Shown in pieces: positions 5,615 to 11,356 of a DNA stretch of 16,653 nt. The DNA is from JBDSRX01 sp047445235 (GTDB lineage Bacteria; Patescibacteriota; Dojkabacteria; J137). The notes beneath the pieces are model-generated. The model was not told the DNA's origin and did no database searches. It worked only from the letters and a program-made list of their open reading frames with translations. The stretch spans positions 1 to 16,653 of the forward strand of contig JBLGEO010000015.1 in NCBI GenBank assembly GCA_047445235.1. The letters are read 5' to 3'. A program made the position numbers and the translations under genes. The stretch's first letter is position 1, and each line of letters begins with the position of its first letter.

Positions 5615-7482
5615 ATCCTTCCACAGAAATCCTAAATGGAATCTCAATTTCCAATCAGCATGCCACCCCACAAGAACCAGACTTTGAATTAGCATCACAT
5701 TTCCTAGAGATATTAAATAATCATTCGCCTAGAGCAGCATTGGAAGCAATAGAAAACGATTTTTTTGTTTCGTTTCAAACTCCATTAAGTGATATGGGAC
5801 TTAATTATCAGTCTCTAAGAAATATTATTAAAACTCTTGTTGCTCAAAATAAAGATGATGAAGCAGTAGATATTCTTAAAGACATTTTAGATTTAATAGT
5901 TTGGGGAATTGATAACGAAGTTGTCAGAGAAAAGTTTATAAACCTACTAAAACTTTTTGACTTTAAAATTCTAAGATTTGCTCTAGATTGGAGCAAGATA
6001 TTAACAAAAGATCAACAACCAAACTACTCAGAAATTGCCAAGTATAAAGAATTCTCTCAACAACTTATATTATCTGGTATTACACCAATAATTACTTTTT
6101 CACATTTTGAGACAAATGGTTTAAATATACTTTCGGACGAGTTTGAAAAAATTTTTGATCGATTAACTAGCGCTGTTCTATCAGAACTTATTCCTCCTAG
6201 TATAAGTCCTTCACAGAATGAACCTATCCCAGGTGTAAAATATTGGCTAGCATTTAACGAACCTGCAGTACATGCAGGAGGTATGAACATTTTTTGGGGC
6301 AACAGCGAGTTTACAGCTAAAGATATTAATCCTAAAGAAGTTGGATATATAAATGCATTCTTTAATGGAATTAAACAAGCAAGCCTACATGTAAATACTT
6401 TAAACAGAATTGGTTATTTATCAAAGAAATTTTACGAAAAAGCACATCGTTTTGGAGAAGCGAATAAAACGGATGTTAAGGTTATTGCTAACTTCAATAT
6501 TTCTGTGTTCGATACAGGAACTTCAAAGAATCTTATTGAAGGGATGGTAGCTTCCACTGCTAATTATGTTGATAAAGATTTGCAAATTGGTGCTTATAGA
6601 CGAGGAATAGGTGTAGACGGTGAAATACTTTATGGATTTGACGTTGCAGCTATTAATCCTTATCAGATATATAAAACAACAGTCATTAATAAGTTTTTGA
6701 GAGATAAACTATCCCGATTTATAAGTGCAGACATTCTACTGAAATTATTCCCCGACACTACGAATCCAAAGTTAATGGACCCTAATCTAACAAGAATTGG
6801 GACTCATGGCCAGATTCTAAGTCCACATGCTATTGGGACTGCAATAAGGCATATGGTTAGAGAATATAGATTTAAAGAGATTGTTCTTACAGAAACGGGT
6901 TCGGATACTAGTTTTGATACACCAGAAGGTAAAATAAATAAAACATGGTACGCTTCAGAGGTAAAAAAAGAATTGGAAATGCTTGTTCAAGAAGGAATTT
7001 CGATACCATTTTCTTTAATTTGGACATTAATAAGAATGTGGGAAATTGTTGGTCCTAAAGGAGGTGGTGGTGGTGAATGGGATTTTGGAATTCTTGGAGA
7101 ACCTATGGGAAAAGATGAGATTTCTACAGCTTTATGCTCAGAACTAAATATAGAAGAAAATAAAGCAAAAATTTTAACTGAAGAAATGAGAAGAAAAGGG
7201 GATACACCTTTAAAAATGTATGAAGGTATGATTGATCAACTAGGTAATATATTTAGAAAAGCGGAAGTATTTCCAGACGAACTCGTAGAATCGTTAATTA
7301 CGAAAGACAAAAATGGGAACTACAACATTTTGGTAGATATTTTACAAGTGATTCAACTTAGGAAGTACTACGAGGCCAAACAAGACGAGATCTCTTGTAA
7401 CTATTTATTGGAAATTGAAGAACTTCTACGAAATGAGTACTTTGAAAATTCTAATGTTCCAATTACTTTAGTCGAAGCCTAA
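5611..7482 (+). CDS. Divergent family 1 glycoside hydrolase (beta-glycosidase-like)
   Basis: A TIM-barrel retaining glycosidase, predicted cytosolic because no signal peptide is present. GH1 landmarks occur in order. SFQTPLSDMG (54-63) may match the N-terminal substrate-binding glutamine region. LRFALDWSKI (121-130) matches R-x-S-x-x-W. ITPIITFSHFE (157-167) matches the LxHWD strand. FNEP (215-218) gives the acid/base E217 and LTETG (426-430) the nucleophile E428. In WTLIRMWEI the W471 to E478 spacing of seven residues equals that of the aglycone/glycone-site W and E in other GH1 enzymes, but the following tryptophan is isoleucine. At 623 residues it exceeds the usual 440-480, with about 45 extra N-terminal and about 120 extra helical C-terminal residues. 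A glycine run (484-488) is unusual. Its start overlaps the DUF1653 stop. The substrate cannot be predicted. Confidence 0.78.
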   Translation: MNPSTEILNGISISNQHATPQEPDFELASHFLEILNNHSPRAALEAIENDFFVSFQTPLSDMGLNYQSLRNIIKTLVAQNKDDEAVDILKDILDLIVWGIDNEVVREKFINLLKLFDFKILRFALDWSKILTKDQQPNYSEIAKYKEFSQQLILSGITPIITFSHFETNGLNILSDEFEKIFDRLTSAVLSELIPPSISPSQNEPIPGVKYWLAFNEPAVHAGGMNIFWGNSEFTAKDINPKEVGYINAFFNGIKQASLHVNTLNRIGYLSKKFYEKAHRFGEANKTDVKVIANFNISVFDTGTSKNLIEGMVASTANYVDKDLQIGAYRRGIGVDGEILYGFDVAAINPYQIYKTTVINKFLRDKLSRFISADILLKLFPDTTNPKLMDPNLTRIGTHGQILSPHAIGTAIRHMVREYRFKEIVLTETGSDTSFDTPEGKINKTWYASEVKKELEMLVQEGISIPFSLIWTLIRMWEIVGPKGGGGGEWDFGILGEPMGKDEISTALCSELNIEENKAKILTEEMRRKGDTPLKMYEGMIDQLGNIFRKAEVFPDELVESLITKDKNGNYNILVDILQVIQLRKYYEAKQDEISCNYLLEIEELLRNEYFENSNVPITLVEA

Positions 7483-7492
7483 TTACATTAGG
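7478..7492. repeat. Palindrome across two back-to-back convergent stop codons
   Basis: CCTAAT (7478-7483) and ATTAGG (7487-7492) flank TAC. The palindrome contains the glycosidase stop (7480-7482) and the mraY stop (7483-7485). The six-base stem is AT-rich and lacks a T-tract, so termination here is doubtful. Confidence 0.5.
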
Positions 7493-8622
7493 AAAATCCA
7501 AACACCAAGAATTGCACAAATTATGCTGAAAAGTGCAAATCTCATTACCACTTTCTCTTCACTCCAACCATTTTTAATTTGGAAATGATAATGAATAGGT
7601 GCCATTGCAAATATTCTCTTACCAAAAATTCTTCTACCAACTCCTTGAATAACGGCAGAGAGTAGAGTTACTACGAATGGTAAAGAAATAATTAATAGCA
7701 ATAAGGGTTCTCTTAATATAAATGCTGTAGATGCCAAAAGTGTTCCCATAGCAAGTGATCCCACATCTCCCATCTGAAATCTTGCCGGAGGTGCATTAAA
7801 GTATAAGTATGAAATTAATGATCCAATTACTGTTGCAATTAAAAATACCATTCTTAAGTCTTGCTTGAATATTGCAACAATCAGAAATCCTAGAAAAGAT
7901 GCTAACAATTCCGAAGCTGCTAACCCATCCATTCCATCAGCTAAATTGACAGCATTGGTCATTAATAATACTGTAATCCAAGCAAAAGGAATCATTAAAA
8001 TACCAATATTAACATTTACATTAAATAATGGAATTGCAACTGCACCAAGCATTCCGCCACTTGTATAGAAGTAAAGTCCAAAACCTAATGCTAAACCTGC
8101 GATGGATTGAACAAGAATCTTTTCGTGTGCTTGTATTCCCTTTCCAGGATTAGAACCTAACATGTAGAAGAATCCTTTGTAAGTTTCCCAAGGTAAAGTC
8201 ACAATCATTAGCAACCTTTTCCCCCAGCTTTTATGTACTCTTATTAATGTAAGAATTCTTCCTACTGTCTTTGGTTTTGTTCTGTCCCTACCATAAATAT
8301 TCAAAATATCATCGAAACCTCCTAAGAAAGCCGATAGTAAGAATATTCCAAGTGTTAGATATAAGCCATTATTTCTAGCAGGGTTGAAGAAAAGATTTAA
8401 TAGAGTGACTGATATCACAATAATTAAACCTCCCATAATTGGAACACCTACTTTCAAATTTCTTTTCTCTATTAAAGTCGTAAAGTCGACTGTCATTCGT
8501 CTGGTTATCTTGAATTTATATAAGAGTGAGATTATAGGAAAAGCTATTACAAAGCTAAAACCCATTGACAACACAACAACAGTAAGGACATCTGTAAGAT
8601 TAATTCCGGAGAATGAAAACAT
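7483..8622 (-). CDS. mraY: Phospho-N-acetylmuramoyl-pentapeptide transferase MraY
   Basis: This integral membrane enzyme transfers phospho-MurNAc-pentapeptide to undecaprenyl phosphate to give lipid I. It has about ten hydrophobic segments. Family motifs are in order: PIMGG (61-65), GGFDD (101-105, catalytic D104/D105), NAVNLADGMDGLA (223-235), FQMGDVGSLAMG (282-293, D286) and APIHYHFQ (341-348). The histidine motif, usually HHH, is HYH. At 379 residues the protein is longer than usual (about 320-360). The excess lies between the DD motif and the AHEKILVQ stretch (165-172), where roughly 45 extra residues (about 110-158) sit in a loop rich in R, K and W. The other peptidoglycan gene here, the Mur ligase, lies 6 kb away on the same strand, so there is no classic dcw cluster in view. 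Its stop touches the stop of the convergent glycosidase. Confidence 0.94.
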   Translation of the reverse strand: MFSFSGINLTDVLTVVVLSMGFSFVIAFPIISLLYKFKITRRMTVDFTTLIEKRNLKVGVPIMGGLIIVISVTLLNLFFNPARNNGLYLTLGIFLLSAFLGGFDDILNIYGRDRTKPKTVGRILTLIRVHKSWGKRLLMIVTLPWETYKGFFYMLGSNPGKGIQAHEKILVQSIAGLALGFGLYFYTSGGMLGAVAIPLFNVNVNIGILMIPFAWITVLLMTNAVNLADGMDGLAASELLASFLGFLIVAIFKQDLRMVFLIATVIGSLISYLYFNAPPARFQMGDVGSLAMGTLLASTAFILREPLLLLIISLPFVVTLLSAVIQGVGRRIFGKRIFAMAPIHYHFQIKNGWSEEKVVMRFALFSIICAILGVWIFLM

Positions 8623-8787
8623 TTGAATTAGTTAAAATCTAGTTGTAAATACGGTTATTATACTAAATATGTGTGAGATTACAGCTAAAAAAACTTACCA
8701 CCTGTAGCAAACGATTCAAAATTATTAAACAGAGTTGCACACTCTTTCTCTTTCTATATTAGTGATTTACAGGGTACATTTCCTTTG

Positions 8788-8853
8788 TGACGTCATGCTG
8801 AATTCATTTCAGCATCTCTTCAATAGATCCTGAAACAAGTTCAGGATGACGTA
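8788..8853. repeat. Two-hairpin palindromic repeat element
   Basis: Two perfect hairpins with 8-base stems and 5-base loops stand side by side: ATGCTGAA/TTCAGCAT (8795-8802, 8808-8815) and ATCCTGAA/TTCAGGAT (8827-8834, 8840-8847), 11 bases apart. TGACGT flanks both ends (8788-8793 and 8847-8852). The outer halves also pair with each other (12 of 14 positions), so the element can switch between two hairpins and one long stem. Similar GTCATGCTGAA...TTCAGGATGAC elements are, as far as I recall, scattered in many unrelated bacterial genomes, which suggests a small dispersed repeat. Confidence 0.8.
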
Positions 8854-8875
8854 CGTTCCTTATTCGTTATATAAT
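8846..8875 (+). promoter_or_regulatory. uvrC promoter partly built from the repeat element
   Basis: A perfect TATAAT (8870-8875) ends six bases before the ATG at 8882. The best -35 match, ATGACG (8846-8851, 4 of 6 with an 18-base spacer), lies in the right end of the two-hairpin repeat. Transcription would start at the uvrC ATG itself. No Shine-Dalgarno sequence is present. Confidence 0.6.
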
Positions 8876-8881
8876 CAAAAT

Positions 8882-10378
8882 ATGAGTTTTCTAGATACCA
8901 AATCACAACCATTTCAAGATAAAGTAAGAACTGCACCAAAGCAACCGGGTTGCTATATCTATAAAGATAAAGAAGGTGGAGTACTTTACGTTGGGAAAGC
9001 AAAAAACCTAAAGAATAGGGTGGGAAGTTATTTTAACAACTACAATAAGCTTGAGCTTAGAATACAGCAAATGTTAGAACAGGCTGTGGATGTTGAGCTA
9101 TATATTGTGGATAGTGAAGTAGAATCTATAATTCTTGAGACTAATTTAATAAAAAAGTACAAAACTAAATACAACATATTAATGCGAGACGATAAATCTT
9201 ACAGTTGGGTTGTATTTGAAAAACAAATTAAGGGTAAGAACGACTTCCCAAGAATTAGAATTATTAGAAACAAAGATTTAATAGAAGAAGAGAAGGCAGA
9301 GTTTTTTGGACCATACCCATCTCAAATGCCTCTTAAAAACATTCTAAAAAGAGTTCGAAAAGTTTTTCCATATGCAAGCTGCAATAGAAGACTAATACAG
9401 ATTTCGGAAGAGCCAATAGAAGTAGATACGAATAACAGAATTCCTTGTTTGTACTACCATATTGGTTTATGCAAAGCTCCGTGTGCAAGTTTACAGAATA
9501 AAGCTGATTACATGAGAGACTTTAATAATATAAAGAAATTTTTCCAAGGTCAAAAAGTAGATATTCTAAAGGATTTAGAGTCTCAAATGAAAACATATTC
9601 TCAAGAAAAAGATTATGAAGATGCTGCTAGAGTTAGAGATAAGATAAATGATATTAAATATGTAACTGCAAATATTGGCATTGATAACGAAATTGATGAT
9701 ATTTCTGTTGAGGAACTAAAAATAAAACAGAGAGAAAATGGACAAGCAGAGTTAGTTAAAGAATTAAAATTTCCAGAAGATAAACTACAGGTGCATAAGG
9801 GTTTTAGAATCGAATGCTACGACATTAGTAATATCCAAGGAACAAATCCTGTAGGAGCAATGACAGTAATGATAGACGGAGAAGTAAGACCAGATCAATA
9901 TAGAAAATTTAGAATAACTTCAAAAGAAACTCCAGACGATTTTGGGATGCACCAAGAAATGATGGAAAGAAGATTAAAATATTTAAATCCAGAAATTGTA
10001 GAAAAGAAGAAATTAAAATTTGACGAATCGTTTATGCAGAAACCTGATTTAATAATTATTGATGGAGGGAAAGGGCAACTAAATTCTGTTTACTTAATTT
10101 TAAAGCAGTATGGGTTTAATAACCAAATTCCTATTGTAGGACTTGCAAAAAGAGAGGAGGAAATTTTTAAAATGTCATCTCAGTTTAAAAGTTTAGAAAA
10201 TCCAGAAGATGAACAGGCTTTAAGATTACAAGGAATTTCGAAATTTTCTAGAATTATGATTCCAAGAAAATCAGAGGCCTTATTTATTGTACAAAGAGTT
10301 AGAGACGAATCCCACAGATTTGGAATAACTTATCACAGAAAACTAAGAAGCAAAAAGATGGTTCTCGAAACAAAATGA
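8882..10378 (+). CDS. uvrC: Excinuclease ABC subunit C, without the C-terminal HhH region
   Basis: UvrC makes the two incisions around DNA lesions in nucleotide excision repair, with UvrA and UvrB. The GIY-YIG nuclease is at about 16-100 (GCYIY 23-27, Y36, R46, E86). Four cysteines, C167, C189, C197 and C201, match the iron-sulfur ligands of E. coli UvrC with the last two spacings preserved (8 and 4). The UvrB-binding UVR helix pair is at about 234-268. The RNase H-like nuclease carries D314 (CYDIS), D394 (IIDGGKGQL) and H478 (RDESHRFG). The protein stops at residue 498, shortly after YHRKLRSKK, where other UvrC proteins continue with a tandem helix-hairpin-helix DNA-binding domain (family about 600). 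I chose ATG 8882, not the in-frame ATG 8846, because 8846 lies in a repeat and upstream of the -10 box. Confidence 0.93.
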   Translation: MSFLDTKSQPFQDKVRTAPKQPGCYIYKDKEGGVLYVGKAKNLKNRVGSYFNNYNKLELRIQQMLEQAVDVELYIVDSEVESIILETNLIKKYKTKYNILMRDDKSYSWVVFEKQIKGKNDFPRIRIIRNKDLIEEEKAEFFGPYPSQMPLKNILKRVRKVFPYASCNRRLIQISEEPIEVDTNNRIPCLYYHIGLCKAPCASLQNKADYMRDFNNIKKFFQGQKVDILKDLESQMKTYSQEKDYEDAARVRDKINDIKYVTANIGIDNEIDDISVEELKIKQRENGQAELVKELKFPEDKLQVHKGFRIECYDISNIQGTNPVGAMTVMIDGEVRPDQYRKFRITSKETPDDFGMHQEMMERRLKYLNPEIVEKKKLKFDESFMQKPDLIIIDGGKGQLNSVYLILKQYGFNNQIPIVGLAKREEEIFKMSSQFKSLENPEDEQALRLQGISKFSRIMIPRKSEALFIVQRVRDESHRFGITYHRKLRSKKMVLETK

Positions 10379-10423
10379 GGAAATTAAAGACTGACAAGCC
10401 TACATTAACTTAAGGATATCGGG

Positions 10424-10487
10424 TCTGGGTAAAAGTAGTGGTCCACTTCCACGTAATTGTTTGGACGTACTTTTACCCAGAAGTTTT
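10424..10487 (+). terminator. Long structured stem after uvrC, probable terminator
   Basis: TCTGGGTAAAAGTA (10424-10437) pairs perfectly with 10468-10481. Inside, GTCCA (10441-10445) pairs with TGGAC (10462-10466), leaving a 16-base loop. A short T-run (AGTTTTTAC) follows on the plus strand. It lies 45 bases after the uvrC stop. Termination is the simplest reading. The long compound stem is unusual, so a structured RNA or a small palindromic element is also possible. Confidence 0.6.
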
Positions 10488-10491
10488 TACA

Positions 10492-10515
10492 GCTCTTTTT
10501 GCTTACAAAAAGAGC
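10492..10515. repeat. Perfect 10-base hairpin with CTTA loop
   Basis: GCTCTTTTTG (10492-10501) and CAAAAAGAGC (10506-10515) pair perfectly. It stands ten bases after the preceding long stem, between convergent genes. No T-tract follows on either strand outside the stem. It may back up termination or belong to the same structured element. Confidence 0.6.
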
Positions 10516-10579
10516 GAAAGAAAGAAAACTAACGCAAAGCAAGCAATGAGTAACCTTTAATTTATGAAATAAGATGGTA

Positions 10580-10592
10580 ACGGCTTTGCCGT
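10580..10592 (-). terminator. Short hairpin after the YggT-family gene
   Basis: On the minus strand ACGGC, loop AAA, GCCGT begins five bases after the stop codon of the YggT-family gene. It is followed by a weakly T-rich stretch (TACCATCTTATTT). The stem is GC-rich for this DNA, but the T-tract is poor. Confidence 0.4.
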
Positions 10593-10596
10593 CTAT

Positions 10597-11229
10597 TTAT
10601 GAACTCTTACTTGTCCTCGTAACTGTTCTTGTTACAGTACTTCCAGCTCTTCCAACTCCATCTAAAATTCCTGCAAGGAACCTTTCAGTAAAGATATCTA
10701 TAACTACAATAATAATTAATGCAATTATTGCAGAGATATTTAAAACTCCATTAAGTATCGGAACTCCTTGAATTATTCCTTGCGTCCAATCTGTTAAAGC
10801 TAGAATCGCTTTGATAAATCCTGGTGCATTTACTCTATCGTAGAAGTTGAACAAGTCTAGAAAAATTCTTATAAATAAAAGAATCTCTACGACCTTAAAA
10901 ATACCATCCACAAAGTTCTGAATAATGTCTGTTGTATTATCATATAAAAATGATGTAATTATTTCTGACAAAGCAATTGCAACAAAAATATAAATTCCAA
11001 TTGCTACAAGTGCATCTATATTTATTCCTGGTAATGTTCCTGCTGGGACATTTACTGCTCCTACAAAAGGCGCTATAAATAGATTACTGACTGCATATAA
11101 AGCTCCAATTAAAATATTCGAACCATTTCCTCCCAGCATTTGAACAAGAATTCTTATTACTAGTATTGCGGAAATAAACCCTGCGATGCCCAAGATTATC
11201 GCTCTTACTCTATATCTTAAATCTTCCAT
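10597..11229 (-). CDS. YggT-family integral membrane protein, 210 residues
   Basis: This is a small membrane protein of the YggT family, which in other bacteria sits near cell-division or osmotic-response genes without a settled biochemical role. Four hydrophobic segments are visible, near 9-31, 70-95, 111-129 and 160-181. They fall into two similar halves. Each begins with a helix ending in IRIL or IRIF (R26, R121), followed by a loop and a short amphipathic stretch ending in a proline (IAPF near 52-55, GIIQGVP near 151-157), as in the family's tandem YGGT repeats. The loop of the first half is longer than usual. The last 20 residues are Thr/Arg/Ser-rich and would face the cytoplasm. The gene diverges from the VirB6-like gene and converges on uvrC. 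AT-rich TATAAA directly abuts the start codon. Confidence 0.7.
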   Translation of the reverse strand: MEDLRYRVRAIILGIAGFISAILVIRILVQMLGGNGSNILIGALYAVSNLFIAPFVGAVNVPAGTLPGINIDALVAIGIYIFVAIALSEIITSFLYDNTTDIIQNFVDGIFKVVEILLFIRIFLDLFNFYDRVNAPGFIKAILALTDWTQGIIQGVPILNGVLNISAIIALIIIVVIDIFTERFLAGILDGVGRAGSTVTRTVTRTSKSS

Positions 11230-11356
11230 TTTATATTTTTAAAAACTATTACTTTGTATTGTAAATCTTAAATCAAAATTGTCTGTCAGTAAATCAAAAA
11301 ATCCTTTGCTTACCCTTAGCAAATTATATATACTGAATTTGTATAAGTATATAAAA

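Larger units (their letters stand above)
8623..8881. other. Divergent intergenic region between mraY and uvrC
   Basis: It carries a minus-strand TATAAT (8657-8662), 34 bases before the mraY start, which may be its -10 box; the -35 is poor. AGAGT (8734-8738) and ACTCT (8744-8748) form a short inverted repeat with a pyrimidine tract. The right half is a two-hairpin repeat (8788-8853) followed by the uvrC -10 box. No coding frame or tRNA was seen. Confidence 0.6.

Noticed and set aside
8846..8881. In-frame upstream ATG that would add 12 residues to UvrC
   Set aside because: It lies inside the palindromic repeat, upstream of the perfect TATAAT at 8870, and the added residues do not resemble a UvrC N-terminus. 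ATG 8882 fits better.
11279..11356. TTG start adding 26 residues to the VirB6-like protein
   Set aside because: It would bury the signal peptide, and the added residues look like translated AT-rich intergenic DNA. ATG 11357 gives a normal signal peptide.
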